Shown: positions 1 through 10,459, counted from the first letter of the stretch. The stretch is 64,000 nt of DNA from Aquimonas sp964586455 (GCA_964586455.1 CAZPHV010000014.1:25127-89126), one strand, 5' to 3'. Translations and numbers: made by a program. The notes: generated by a model from the letters alone, not told the origin.

Positions 1-453
1 AAGCTCAACGCGATCAACGATCCCAAGGTGATCCGCGCGCTGTATCACGCCTCGCAGGCAGGAGTGAAGATCGAGCTGATCGTGCGTGGCGCCTGCGGTC
101 TGCGGCCGGGCATGAAAGGCGTGTCCGAGAACATTCGCGTGCGCTCGATCATCGGTCGATTCCTTGAACACAGCCGCATCTACTGGTTCGCCAATGGCGG
201 CGAGCCGGAATTGTTCGCCTCCAGCGCGGACTGGATGGAGCGCAACCTGCTGCGCCGGATCGAAACCTGCTTTCCCATCCTCGATCCGACCTTGGCCGAG
301 CGCGTGCGTACCGAGGACCTCGAGAACTACCTGCGCGACAACACCCAGGCCTGGGAGCTCCAGTCCGACGGTAGCTATGTGCGGCTGGCGCCCGAGGGCG
401 ACGAGATGCCGCATTCGGCGCAGCAGTTCCTGCTGGCCCTGCTGTGCCACTGA
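1..453 (+). CDS. ppk1: Polyphosphate kinase 1, C-terminal part (5' end outside window)
   Basis: The first 150 codons in frame 1 are the end of a type 1 polyphosphate kinase, which reversibly transfers the terminal phosphate of ATP to a growing polyphosphate chain. The visible part matches the C-terminal phospholipase-D-like domain: the stretch KIELIVRGACGLRPG (about residues 23-37 of the fragment), the SIIGRFLEHSRIYWF segment (about 50-64), and the motif ELFASSADWMERNL (about 71-84) are hallmarks of the PPK1 catalytic half. The autophosphorylated histidine normally lies upstream, off the window. The stop is 11 bases before the ATG of ppx, so the two genes that make and degrade polyP form an operon. 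Truncation is caused by the window edge, not by mutation. Confidence 0.95.
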   Translation, partial: KLNAINDPKVIRALYHASQAGVKIELIVRGACGLRPGMKGVSENIRVRSIIGRFLEHSRIYWFANGGEPELFASSADWMERNLLRRIETCFPILDPTLAERVRTEDLENYLRDNTQAWELQSDGSYVRLAPEGDEMPHSAQQFLLALLCH

Positions 454-464
454 AGGATTTTCCG

Positions 465-1988
465 ATGCCCGAAACCCTGCTGAAGGCCGACGCCAGTGGC
501 TTGGCCGAGAACGAACTTCTGGCTGCAGTCGATCTGGGGTCGAACAGTTTCCACATGATTGTGGCGAGGCATACGCTGGGTCAGCTGCGCGTGGTTGACC
601 GCCTGCGTGAATCCGTGCGCACCGCCTCCGGCCTGACTCCGCGCGGCGAGCTCACGCAGGAGGCGCTTTGGCGTGCGCTGGAATGCCTTGAGCGCATGGG
701 GCAGCGCCTGCGAAATGTCCCGTCCAACCGGGTGCGCGCGATCGCCACCAACACCGTTCGGCAGCTGCGCAACCCGCAGTCGTTTCTGATCCCAGGCCAG
801 ACCGCGTTGGGCCATCGCATCGAGGTGGTGTCTGGTCGCGAGGAGGCGCGTCTGATCTATCTGGGCGTGGCCCAGGGCCTGCCGCCCAAGAGCAGCCGCC
901 GACTGGTGATCGACATCGGCGGTGGCAGCACCGAGTTCATCATCGGCGAAGAATTCGTTCCGCTGGAACGCGAGAGCCTGCAGATGGGTTGCGTGGCGAC
1001 TACCCAACGCTTCTTCGGCACCGGGCGGCTCTCGCGCAAGCGCTGGAAAGAAGGCCTGACCGAGATCTCGGCAGAGTTCCAGCAGTTCGCCGCCGTCTAC
1101 CGCGCGCGCGGCTGGAAGGATGTGATCGGCTCTTCGGGGACGGTCAAGGCGATCGGCAAGATCATCAAGGCGATGAAGCTTGGCCGCGGTGAAATCACCG
1201 CCGAAGGCCTGGTCGCCGTACGCGAAGCCCTGCTGGGCTTCGAAGAGATCGACGCGATCCAACTGCCCGAACTCTCCGATGAGCGTCGCCCGGTGATCGC
1301 TGGCGGCGTGCTGGTGCTGGAAGCCGCCTTCAACGAGCTGGGCCTGTCGCAGATGAAGGTCGCGCAAACCGCGATGCGCGAAGGCGTGCTGTACGACATG
1401 CTGGGCCGCGTCGCCCTGCGCGACCCACGCGATGCCTCGATCCAGGCGATGGCGCAGCGCAACGGCGTAGACGCCGCCCAGGCTGAGCGCGTCGAGGCGA
1501 CGGTGCTGAATCTGTTCGATCAGGTGGCCACAGCCTGGAAGCTCGGCGAAGACGAGCGTCTGAGTCTGGCCTGGGCGGCGCGCGTGCACGAGATCGGTCA
1601 GGCCATCGCGCACAGTCAACACCATGTGCACGGTGCTTACCTGATCGAACATTCCGACATCGCTGGTTTCTCCAACCAGGAGCAGCAGTTCCTGGCCGCA
1701 CTGGTGCGTTCGCAGCGACGTGGCGTGCACAAATCCGTACAGGCCGGGGCCGGCGGACGCGATCCGCTGACCACCCTGCGCTGCGTGGCGCTGCTGCGGC
1801 TGGCCGTGCTGCTGCATCGCAGCCACGAATCGGTCGGGCTGCCCCAGTTCGAGGTGGAGGCCTTGGAGCGTGGCCTACGCCTTAAGCTTCCGCCCACCTG
1901 GCTGGCCCAGCATCCGCTGTCGCGCGCCGACCTGGTGACCGAGCAGGAGCTGCTGCTCGACTCCGGTCTGCAGCTGGTTCTGGAGTGA
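465..1988 (+). CDS. ppx: Exopolyphosphatase, Ppx/GppA family
   Basis: This 507-residue protein releases phosphate from the ends of polyphosphate chains. The N-terminal actin-like ATPase fold is clear: phosphate-1 motif AVDLGSNSFHM near residue 22, a second motif IDIGGGSTEFI near residue 148, and GSSGTVKAIGKI near residue 222. The C-terminal third carries an HD-like helical region with HEIGQAIAHSQHHVHG and IEHSDIAGFSNQEQ, as in long Ppx enzymes of about 500 residues. I chose ATG 465 because AAGGA sits 7 bases upstream. An in-frame GTG at 444 would overlap the ppk1 stop and is the alternative. It follows ppk1 directly, so co-transcription is likely. Confidence 0.95.
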   Translation: MPETLLKADASGLAENELLAAVDLGSNSFHMIVARHTLGQLRVVDRLRESVRTASGLTPRGELTQEALWRALECLERMGQRLRNVPSNRVRAIATNTVRQLRNPQSFLIPGQTALGHRIEVVSGREEARLIYLGVAQGLPPKSSRRLVIDIGGGSTEFIIGEEFVPLERESLQMGCVATTQRFFGTGRLSRKRWKEGLTEISAEFQQFAAVYRARGWKDVIGSSGTVKAIGKIIKAMKLGRGEITAEGLVAVREALLGFEEIDAIQLPELSDERRPVIAGGVLVLEAAFNELGLSQMKVAQTAMREGVLYDMLGRVALRDPRDASIQAMAQRNGVDAAQAERVEATVLNLFDQVATAWKLGEDERLSLAWAARVHEIGQAIAHSQHHVHGAYLIEHSDIAGFSNQEQQFLAALVRSQRRGVHKSVQAGAGGRDPLTTLRCVALLRLAVLLHRSHESVGLPQFEVEALERGLRLKLPPTWLAQHPLSRADLVTEQELLLDSGLQLVLE

Positions 1989-2062
1989 TGCCCGGCTGCG
2001 CATTGCTGCGGATGTGAAGGCCGCAAGGCATACTGCTTCGCCCTGACAGTTCGGCCCATTGT

Positions 2063-2545
2063 ATGACTCGACTCCTTTTGGGACCTTTCCCCCTGGCCGC
2101 GCTTGTTCTGATGCTGGCGGCCTGCGGGCCCAAAGAGCCTGAAACCGAGGGCCGGTTGCGCTCCGTGATGTCGATCGCGCTTGGCGATTGCCTGAACGAT
2201 GCCAGCGCCGATGACGCGCTGGGTTCCAGCGAGAGCGCGCAGATCTTCAACATGCGCCAGCTCGATTGCGCGCTGCCCCATCAGTACGAGGTTTACCACG
2301 TGCACCAGGCCACCGAGGGCAATTACCCCGGCGCCGATGTGCTGGAAGCACTCGCAGACAAGGCCTGCGAAACCCGCTTCCAGAGTTTTGTCGGGCGTGC
2401 CTACGAGGACTCCGAACTGGACTTCAGCGTGCTCTGGCCCAGCCAGGACGGCTGGACGGACGAGCGCGATCGCGAGATCGTCTGCCTGCTGTCCAGCATG
2501 GATGAGAGTCTGCTCGTGGGCAGCATGCGCGGCAGCAAGCGCTGA
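2063..2545 (+). CDS. Putative lipoprotein with Septum_form-like domain
   Basis: This is a 160-residue secreted protein. The N-terminus is a lipoprotein signal: a hydrophobic run followed by the lipobox LAAC, which places the lipidated cysteine at about residue 21. The mature part has the pattern GDCLND, then QLDCALPHQYEVYHV, then a pair of later cysteines in DKACETRF and EIVCLLSS. This spacing (GxC, DC..PH..EV, C, W...R...C) matches my recollection of the Septum_form domain, best known from actinobacterial membrane proteins. The function of that domain is poorly defined. The four domain cysteines could form two disulfides in the periplasm. It is a single gene between ppx and the Coa1-like gene, and I infer an outer-membrane location because residue +2 is G. 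Confidence 0.7.
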   Translation: MTRLLLGPFPLAALVLMLAACGPKEPETEGRLRSVMSIALGDCLNDASADDALGSSESAQIFNMRQLDCALPHQYEVYHVHQATEGNYPGADVLEALADKACETRFQSFVGRAYEDSELDFSVLWPSQDGWTDERDREIVCLLSSMDESLLVGSMRGSKR

Positions 2546-2672
2546 GCGCGATGCCCGGAGTCGCTGGGTTCCTGTGGGCAGCACCGGTGCCCGCTGGCAC
2601 TGAGTTGAAGTAGAAGGCGCTTCCCCCTTTCTTGCGCGTAGCGCGTGATCCAGCAGCCCTCGCGAGGTCAGC

Positions 2673-3116
2673 ATGAACGCAGAGACGATGGACCCGAAGC
2701 CGCGCGCGTCGCGGCGCTGGCTGTGGTGGATTCCCGCCGGCTGCCTGCTTGTCGTACTGGTGATGGTCGCTGCGGGAGCCGCCTTGATCTGGCTGGTCGG
2801 CGCAGCCCTGGGCGAAGCCGATGCCTACCAGGAGCCGCTGCGGCGTGCACAGGCATCGAGTGAGGTGCGGGCCCTGCTGGGCGAGCCGGTGGAAGCCGGC
2901 TGGCTGCCGCAGGGACAGATCCGCTTCAACAATCAGGAAGGCGGTGAAGCGACGCTTTCGATTCCTCTGCATGGGCCACGCGGCGAAGCGGTGATCGAGG
3001 TGCGCGCCGAGAAGCGCAAGGGCGACGAGGACTGGATCTATTCCCGTCTCGAAGTCGTGCCTGCCGGCGGCGGGACACCGATCGATCTGCGTCTGCCTGC
3101 TTCTGAGCGCGAGTGA
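2673..3116 (+). CDS. Coa1-like single-pass membrane protein
   Basis: This 147-residue protein has one transmembrane helix at about residues 19-45 (WLWWIPAGCLLVVLVMVAAG) preceded by a basic segment, so an N-in topology is expected. The rest resembles the cytochrome c oxidase assembly factor 1 (Coa1) domain: a helix rich in A and E (RRAQASSEVRALLGEPVE), then the typical G.I.FN...G.A.LSIPL.GP.G.A.IEV.A.K sequence and a final two-strand unit. Bacterial Coa1-like proteins are usually annotated by this domain alone, and a role in oxidase assembly is not demonstrated. No oxidase genes are near it. It is followed directly by the repeat region. Confidence 0.7.
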   Translation: MNAETMDPKPRASRRWLWWIPAGCLLVVLVMVAAGAALIWLVGAALGEADAYQEPLRRAQASSEVRALLGEPVEAGWLPQGQIRFNNQEGGEATLSIPLHGPRGEAVIEVRAEKRKGDEDWIYSRLEVVPAGGGTPIDLRLPASERE

Positions 3117-3190
3117 GCCGCCCCGCTCGAAGCGCGCTCACCGCGCCCAATGCGTGCAGGTTTCGTTCGCCGCAAAGCGTCACACGCGTT

Positions 3191-3221
3191 GTAGGGCAGA
3201 TAAGCGCAGCGCATCTACCAG
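3191..3221. repeat. REP-like palindromic element, family A
   Basis: An imperfect palindrome of about 25 bp with outer arms GGTAGAT and ATCTACC around a GCGC-rich core, followed by CCTAC on one side. Further copies lie at 3483-3513, 34190-34220, 56602-56632, 56682-56712 (degenerate) and about 56837-56867 (strongly degenerate), always between genes and in both orientations. Confidence 0.85.
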
Positions 3222-3333
3222 AACCCCGCGACACGCATCGGTTGTCGCGTCGAACGATGCGCCACGCCAGGCTCGAAGCGCGCCCAATGCGTGCAGGTTT
3301 CGTTCGCCGCAAAGCGTCACACGCGTTGTAGGG

Positions 3334-3433
3334 NNNNNNNNNNNNNNNNNNNNNNNNNNNNNNNNNNNNNNNNNNNNNNNNNNNNNNNNNNNNNNNNNNN
3401 NNNNNNNNNNNNNNNNNNNNNNNNNNNNNNNNN
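3334..3433. other. Assembly gap, 100 N
   Basis: Exactly 100 unknown bases. A round 100 is the usual placeholder for a gap of unknown size. It falls inside the 137-bp tandem array, which explains why assembly failed there. Confidence 0.98.
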
Positions 3434-3482
3434 CGCGCCCAATGCGTGCAGGTTTCGTTCGCCGCAAAGCGTCACACGCGTT

Positions 3483-3513
3483 GTAGGGTAGATAAGCGCA
3501 GCGCATCTACCAG
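3483..3513. repeat. REP-like palindromic element, family A
   Basis: Second intact copy of the family A palindrome, inside the third 137-bp unit. It carries GTAGGGTAG where the copy at 3191 has GTAGGGCAG. Confidence 0.85.
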
Positions 3514-3713
3514 AATCCCGCGACACGCATTGGTTTTCGCGTCGAACGATGCGCCACGCCAGGCAAGAAGCGCGCCCGCGACGTCAAAGCCACCTTCGTG
3601 GCAAGGCGCTCATCGCGAAATCGGGCGAAAGAACGAAGCGCATCGACCAGGAGATCTGATCGCCGGAGATTCGCAGCACGGCGGCGTCAACACGACGACG
3701 CCCCCGACCGGCC

Positions 3714-5030
3714 TCAGCTGTCGAAATCGGCAGCCACCGCCGGCGTCGCGATGCGCGACATCAGGATGCGGTCGACCCGGTTGGCATCCATGTCGACCAC
3801 CTCCAGCTGCAGGCCGGGCAACACGACGATCGCGCCGACCTCGGGCACGCGTCCGAGGTGGTGCATCACCAGCCCGCCCAATGAATGGAAGTCGGCGTCC
3901 TCGGGTTGTAGTCGGCTGCCGTCGGCCAGCAGTTGCTCGACCCGATCGAGCGCCAGCATGCCGTCGAGCAACCACGAGCCGTCGGCGCGCTGGACGACGG
4001 CGCCGACCGGGTCGAGGTTGCGATCGGGCAGGTCGCCGACGATGGCCTCAAGTAGGTCGGTGAGGCTGACCAGGCCTTCGATGCTGCCGTATTCGTCGAC
4101 CACGAGTGCCTGATGGCTGCGCTTGCGGCGCAGGGTCTCCAACAGCTGGAAGGGGCTGATCGACTCCGGCACGTACACGGCCGGATGTAGGGCCTCCTCC
4201 AGCGCGGGTGTCGCGCCCTCCAGACAGCGCGCCAGATAGTCCTTGGCATCGAGCAGGCCCAACACCTCGTCGAGGCTACCGCGGCCGACGGGCAGGGTCT
4301 GGTAGCGGCCCTCCCGCAGCACCGCATGATTGACTGCGCGATCGTCTTCGACGTCGAGCCAGCGAATTTCCATACGTGGCGTCATGATCGCGCGCACCTC
4401 GATGTCGTCGAGACGAAACACATTGCCGACCAGGGTCTGTTCGACCGGCTTGAACACGCCGCTGGCCGCGCCCTGCGCGATCATCGTGCGGATCTCCTCC
4501 TCGCTGACCTCGGCTTCAGCGCGCTGCTTCGCACCCAGCAGACGCAGCAGAAGATTGCTCGACAAGCTGAACAGGCTGACCAGCGGGTGCGCGATCTTGG
4601 ACAGCACGATCATCGGCGGCGCGATGAAGCTCGCGAAGCGTTCGGGCGCCATCAGCGCCAGTCGCTTCGGGACGATTTCACCGAGGACCACCGAGCAGTA
4701 GGTCACGATGATCACCATGCAGGCCGTAGCCAGCATCTGGCTGTGGTTCGCGATCAAGGGCATCTGCTCGAACACCACGATCAGGCGTTCGGCGATCGCG
4801 TTCTCACCGAAGGCGCCGCTCAGGATCCCGATGGTGGTGATGCCCACCTGCACGGTGGAAAGAAACACCGCCGGATCTTCGCTGAGCTTGAGCGCCGCGC
4901 GTGCGCCAGCGCTGCCCGCTTCGGCACGGGCCTGCAGACGTGCACTGCGCGAGGACACCAGCGCCATCTCGGAGGCGGCGAACACGCCGTTCAACAGGAT
5001 CAGGCCAAGCAGAATGAGCAGCAGTTCCAT
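3714..5030 (-). CDS. CNNM/CorC-type membrane protein (hemolysin family, DUF21-CBS-CorC_HlyC)
   Basis: This 438-residue inner-membrane protein shows the three-part architecture of the HlyC/CorC family. It has a CNNM (DUF21) domain of about 190 residues with hydrophobic segments at about 1-20, 60-80, 98-125 and 135-160. Then comes a CBS pair, with RAIMTPRMEIRWLD at about 214-227 and ALVVDEYGSIEGLVSLTDLLEAI at about 309-331. The C-terminal CorC_HlyC domain includes DADFHSLGGLVMHHLGRVPEVG. Family members are linked to magnesium or cobalt efflux, and the 'hemolysin' name is historical. The start ATG at 5030 opens directly on a membrane segment. It is monocistronic as seen here, convergent with the upstream repeat region, and followed upstream by the SRPBCC gene in the same direction. 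Confidence 0.9.
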   Translation of the reverse strand: MELLLILLGLILLNGVFAASEMALVSSRSARLQARAEAGSAGARAALKLSEDPAVFLSTVQVGITTIGILSGAFGENAIAERLIVVFEQMPLIANHSQMLATACMVIIVTYCSVVLGEIVPKRLALMAPERFASFIAPPMIVLSKIAHPLVSLFSLSSNLLLRLLGAKQRAEAEVSEEEIRTMIAQGAASGVFKPVEQTLVGNVFRLDDIEVRAIMTPRMEIRWLDVEDDRAVNHAVLREGRYQTLPVGRGSLDEVLGLLDAKDYLARCLEGATPALEEALHPAVYVPESISPFQLLETLRRKRSHQALVVDEYGSIEGLVSLTDLLEAIVGDLPDRNLDPVGAVVQRADGSWLLDGMLALDRVEQLLADGSRLQPEDADFHSLGGLVMHHLGRVPEVGAIVVLPGLQLEVVDMDANRVDRILMSRIATPAVAADFDS

Positions 5031-5195
5031 GCGGGTTCCAGTACGGGCGAGGTCTCAAGCGCTGTCCGAATATGCGGACGAGGTAAGCGCAGGCAAGCCT
5101 GCCGACGCCTGGCTTGGTCGGCAAGTGCTCGGCGAGCAGGCTGCAGAGCCCTCAATTGACCCCAGGGGTCTGCCCCTGACCTGTGTGCGGTGGTT

Positions 5196-5732
5196 TCAGT
5201 CTCGGCTCGACAGATGCGCTCGCAGCCCCTCCAGCTGCAGGCCCTGCACCCGGTCCACCGCTGGCGCGAACTCGGACAGGTCGGCAGCGCTGTAGCCCCC
5301 TGCGGAATAGCGCATCAGCACCGACGTGCCACCGGCTTGCTGCGGCTGAAGCCGGAACTCCAGAGCGCCGTGCAGACCCATGCCCTGCAGCGGACCCAGC
5401 CCACCGATCAGTCGCAGCGTATTCGGCGCATCCACGTACACGACCCGCAGGTGCTCGGCGGAGCGCTGGCCGGCCCGCTCGCAGAAACAACCACCGGCAT
5501 TCGGCTCGATGCTGAGCGTGGACTCCGCACCCCACCAGGTGTGGTCGCGCGGCCACCAGTCGTTGACCTCCTTGACCAGCGCCTGCCAGCTGCGCTCGAC
5601 ATCGGCGTCGACCTCAATGCGCTGCTCGAGTACGAAGCCAGCCGGAGAGGCAGAGATCACCTCGGCGCGGGCGCCCGGCAGGGCCGTCAGCAGACACAGC
5701 AGCAGGGCAGGGCGTAGCGGACCAATACGCAT
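5196..5732 (-). CDS. Exported SRPBCC-fold protein
   Basis: A 178-residue protein with a cleavable signal peptide (MRIGPLRPALLLCLLTALPGARA, probable cut after ARA at about residue 23). The mature part looks like the START/SRPBCC ligand-binding fold: EQRIEVDADVERSWQALV near the N-terminus, a mid region with two aromatic clusters (DWWPRDHTWWG), and a C-terminal amphipathic helix. Exported SRPBCC proteins of this type are common in proteobacteria and their ligand is generally unknown. The start was chosen at ATG 5732 because it opens the signal peptide; upstream in-frame codons are Arg-rich and do not look coding. Confidence 0.75.
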   Translation of the reverse strand: MRIGPLRPALLLCLLTALPGARAEVISASPAGFVLEQRIEVDADVERSWQALVKEVNDWWPRDHTWWGAESTLSIEPNAGGCFCERAGQRSAEHLRVVYVDAPNTLRLIGGLGPLQGMGLHGALEFRLQPQQAGGTSVLMRYSAGGYSAADLSEFAPAVDRVQGLQLEGLRAHLSSRD

Positions 5733-6030
5733 GGACGTGACTGCATAGGGTGGCGGGCTATTGGAAGCCGCCGATCGGCCGGGTGCAAGCGCGCAGGCCA
5801 ACTTTAGGTTTGCAGCGGGGCCCACACTTGTGCCTCCCGCCTTCCGGCCGTGCGTATCGAGGAGCTGCCCTTCGGCTGGAAGGGGTAGCGGTTTGCGTTC
5901 GGATGGCCGCTGCGCGCGGCGACACCGGTCGAGGTTCGCAGGCACGAGTCCTGCAATGCGTTTGACGTGCTTGCGCGCGAGCACACGCCTGGCGCAGTGT
6001 TCGATCCCGTGACGAATCAGGAGCGCAGAC

Positions 6031-6615
6031 ATGGCTGATCCGACGGCAGCTTTGCTTACCCAGCTCAAGAACATCCAGACTCGCTGCGGTCACAGCCTGT
6101 CCCAACTCCACGAGGCACTGGTGAACTGCGGGCTGGCGAAACACGGCGAGAAGCGCAGCTGGCTGATGGAGCGATTCGGCCTTGGGTATGGCGATGCAAA
6201 CACCGTGGTCTCCCTGCAGGGCAAGCCCTTGCCTGCACTCGAAGGCGATGCGTCTCCGGCGGAATCCACGTCTACAGGTGATCCACTCGATTCGATCTAC
6301 GCGGGCAACAAGGCCGCGCTGCGCGGCCTGCACGATGCGCTGATGCGGCGTATCCATGCGCTGGGAGCGTTCGAGGTCGCGCCCAAGAAAGCCACCCTCA
6401 GCCTGCGTCGAAGCAAGCAGTTCGCGCTGATTGGTCCGGCCACGGTCAAGCAGATCGAGATTGGCTTGAACTGCAGGACCTTGCCCGCGCATCCGCGCCT
6501 CAAGCCGTTGCCGCCGGGTGGCATGTGCCAGGCCAGTACCCGCATCGAATCGGAAGCCGACATCGATGACGCGCTGATCAGTTGGATACGTCTCGCCTAC
6601 GACAGCGCAGGCTGA
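6031..6615 (+). CDS. DUF4287 and DUF5655 domain protein
   Basis: A 194-residue cytoplasmic protein with two recognisable domains of unknown function. Residues 5-60 match DUF4287: QLKNIQTRCGHSLSQLHEAL, then KHGEKRSWLMERFGLGYGDAN. Residues about 85-190 match DUF5655: LDSIYAGNKAALRGLHDAL, then APKKATLSLRRSKQFALI and QIEIGLNCR. This pairing is common in proteobacteria and actinobacteria. The start at ATG 6031 has AGGAG about 9 bases upstream. It is monocistronic and convergent with the radical SAM gene; the 318 bases between them hold several hairpins. Confidence 0.85.
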   Translation: MADPTAALLTQLKNIQTRCGHSLSQLHEALVNCGLAKHGEKRSWLMERFGLGYGDANTVVSLQGKPLPALEGDASPAESTSTGDPLDSIYAGNKAALRGLHDALMRRIHALGAFEVAPKKATLSLRRSKQFALIGPATVKQIEIGLNCRTLPAHPRLKPLPPGGMCQASTRIESEADIDDALISWIRLAYDSAG

Positions 6616-6933
6616 GCGGGGCGTCCGCGACTTCTGCTTGGCGGACGAAGAGTCTCGCGCGCCACGGGCCATGAAAGCCTGAGCCGAATCGACAAGCCAT
6701 CGATGCGCATGCCGGATCGGTCCGATCTCGAGATGGGACACCGACCTGACTTCGACCGCGAGAGCATCACGCTACGCCTAGGAAAGGTCTGAAGAATTCC
6801 ATCCTGGTGCTCTTCAGACGTCGTGAGTCCGGCGCGGGTCCGGACTCACTCGCGCAAAATCAAGCACTTGCTTGCTTGATTCGCGAGCACGCCATCCATG
6901 GCGCGCAGGAAGCTCTGATAGATCAGGGCTTCC
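6616..6933. terminator. Convergent intergenic region with stacked hairpins
   Basis: No gene is visible in these 318 bases. Three inverted repeats follow one another: 6787-6795 with 6811-6819 (GTCTGAAGA arms), 6823-6832 with 6840-6849 (GTGAGTCCGG arms, 7-nt loop), and 6859-6866 with 6873-6880 (ATCAAGCA arms), the last extended by TCGCG/CGCGA at 6850-6854 and 6882-6886. None has a long T-tract. Because the flanking genes converge, these probably end transcription from both sides. Confidence 0.55.
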
Positions 6934-8013
6934 CTAGAACAGCTCGCCCTGTGCTGAATCCGCGCGCGGTGGTTTGAACTGATCGCAGTCGAGTTCGATC
7001 GCATCACGATGCAGGAAACCCAGGCGCTTTCGCGCAAGTTCGAAGCGAGCGTGCAGCATCTGCGCGATCGCGCCTTCGCCGCGCATGCGCGTGCCGAAGC
7101 GAGCGTCGTTGTCGCGGCCGCCGCGCATGTCGTGGATCAGGTTCATCACGTGCGCGGCGCGGTCGGGAAAATGCAGTTGCAGCCATTCGCGAAACAGGTC
7201 CTTCACCTCGTGCGGCAGTCGCACCAGGGTGTAGTTCGCGTAGCGCGCGCCAGCCTCGCGACCCCGCTCGAGAATGGCTTCGAGGTCGCGGTCATTGATC
7301 GCCGGAATGACGGGCGCTGCGAACACACCGGTGGGCACGCCTGCCGCACTCATTCTTGCGATGGCCTCCAGCCGACGGTGCGGCGCGGTTGCCCGCGGTT
7401 CGAGCTTGGCAGCGAGGCGGTTGTCCAAGGTGGTGACGGACACGGCCACAAACACCAGGCGATGGCGCGCCAGCTCGACCAGCAGGTCGAGGTCGCGCTC
7501 GACCCCGGCGCCCTTGGTGACCAGCGTGCAGGGGTGTCGGGTTTCCAGCAGCAGTTCGAGCACCTGCCGGGTCAACCGGTAGCGGCGCTCGATCGGCTGG
7601 TAGGGGTCGGTGTTGGCGCCGAGGTTGATCGGGCTGACCCGGTAACTACGCTTGCCAAGTTCGGCGCGCAGCAGCTCGACGGCATTGGTTTTGGCAAACA
7701 GCCGGGTTTCGAAATCGAGCCCTGCCGACAGGTTCAGATAGCCGTGACTGGGCCGCGCGTAGCAGTACACGCAGCCGTGCTCGCAGCCGCGGTAGGCGTT
7801 CAGCGAGTGCTCGAACGGGATGTCGGGTGAGTCGTTGTGGCTCAGGATGCTGCGCGCGCGCTCTTCGCTGACGGTCGTTGGCGGCCGCGACACCAGCGCA
7901 TCGTCCGGATCTTCGCGCGGCCAGCCGTCGTCCACCGCCTCGACCCGAACCGACTCGAAACGCCCTTCGCGATTGCTTGCCGCGCCGCGGCCCTTGATGA
8001 GGGTGCCCGACAT
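6934..8013 (-). CDS. PA0069-type radical SAM protein
   Basis: A 359-residue radical S-adenosylmethionine protein. The iron-sulfur cluster motif is CEHGCVYCYARPSH (CxxxCxxC, about residues 75-88), preceded by NAYRGCEHG. Further conserved segments are LGANTDPYQPIERRYRLTR, LVTKGAGVERDLDLL and APVIPAINDRDLE. This matches the PA0069/SplB-related family, whose reaction is not known. The start is set at ATG 8013 (MSGTLIKGRGAASN), since family members open with a KGRGA..N segment; a longer form to 8148 would add an Arg-rich, non-conserved stretch. It diverges from lemA, with 158 bases between them for both promoters. Confidence 0.88.
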   Translation of the reverse strand: MSGTLIKGRGAASNREGRFESVRVEAVDDGWPREDPDDALVSRPPTTVSEERARSILSHNDSPDIPFEHSLNAYRGCEHGCVYCYARPSHGYLNLSAGLDFETRLFAKTNAVELLRAELGKRSYRVSPINLGANTDPYQPIERRYRLTRQVLELLLETRHPCTLVTKGAGVERDLDLLVELARHRLVFVAVSVTTLDNRLAAKLEPRATAPHRRLEAIARMSAAGVPTGVFAAPVIPAINDRDLEAILERGREAGARYANYTLVRLPHEVKDLFREWLQLHFPDRAAHVMNLIHDMRGGRDNDARFGTRMRGEGAIAQMLHARFELARKRLGFLHRDAIELDCDQFKPPRADSAQGELF

Positions 8014-8171
8014 GCTGCGAGTGTGGCCGATGTCGGGCCGCCGCGCCGCAGTCCGTACAGATTCCTCTGCAACCTGCCCAACAGAGCACAGGCGCCTGCG
8101 TGCGCTTTGCGCGCTGTCACGCATTGCATACTGCGGGGTCTGGCGCACGCGCCACTGAATTGGAGCCTCGG

Positions 8172-8716
8172 ATGATCTGGAGCGTTCTGCTGGTCCTGGC
8201 TGTGCCCGTGCTGTGGGCGCTCACCGCGTACAACCGCCTCGTGCGCCTGCGCAATCAGGTGCGCACGGCCTGGGCCGATATCGATGTGCAGCTGACCCGT
8301 CGGCATGATCTGGTGCCGCAGCTGGTCAGCGTGGTGCAGGCCGCTGCGCGGCACGAGAAGGACGCACTGGCGCTCGTCACCGAGCTGCGCGCGCAGGCGA
8401 TGACCGTCTCCAGCCCGGCCGCCCTGGGTGAAGTCGAAGCGCGTTTGGAGCAGGCCCTCGGGCGCTTGTTCGCCCTGCGCGAGAGCTACCCCGAACTGCG
8501 CAGCAGCGAGAACTTCCTCACCCTGCAGCGCGACCTGGTCGCGATCGAAGACCACCTGCAGTACGCGCGCCGCTTCTACAACGGCGCCGTGCGCGACTAC
8601 AACGATGCCACCCAGCGCCTGCCGGATACCTTCGTCGCCCGCCTCGGCGGCTTCGGTGGCGCCGAGTTCTATCAGGCGCGCGAAGGCGAGCGCGCCGCCG
8701 TACAGGTGAAGCTGCC

Positions 8717-8720
<4 letters not shown>
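8172..8720 (+). CDS. lemA: LemA family membrane protein
   Basis: A 182-residue protein with an N-terminal membrane anchor (MIWSVLLVLAVPVLWALTAYN) followed by the long helical LemA core. Typical motifs are YNRLVRLRNQVRTAWADIDVQL, RRHDLVPQLVSVV, ENFLTLQRDL and the C-terminal YNDATQRLPDTFVARLGGF. The stop overlaps the start of the DUF2207 gene by ATGA, an arrangement seen in many bacteria where LemA and DUF2207 proteins occur together. The shared function is unknown; an envelope role is inferred from topology. ATG 8172 is preferred over an upstream in-frame start because it begins the anchor helix. Confidence 0.92.

Positions 8721-10459
<1,739 letters not shown>

Larger units (their letters stand above)
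3143..3571. repeat. 137-bp tandem repeat array interrupted by an assembly gap
   Basis: A 137-bp unit starts at 3143 and again at 3280. A third near-identical copy starts at 3435, just after the gap, and runs to about 3571. Each unit begins GCGCCCAATGCGTGCAGG, contains one copy of the palindromic ATCTACC element, and ends with CGCCACGCCAGG. Copy 3 differs from copy 1 at a handful of positions. The second copy is cut by the N run, so the true copy number is unknown. From 3572 to 3713 the sequence diverges and holds no gene that I recognise. Confidence 0.9.

Noticed and set aside
3143..3571. Possible CRISPR array, because of regular direct repeats
   Set aside because: The unit is 137 bp and repeats whole, with no variable spacers between short repeats, and there are no cas genes.
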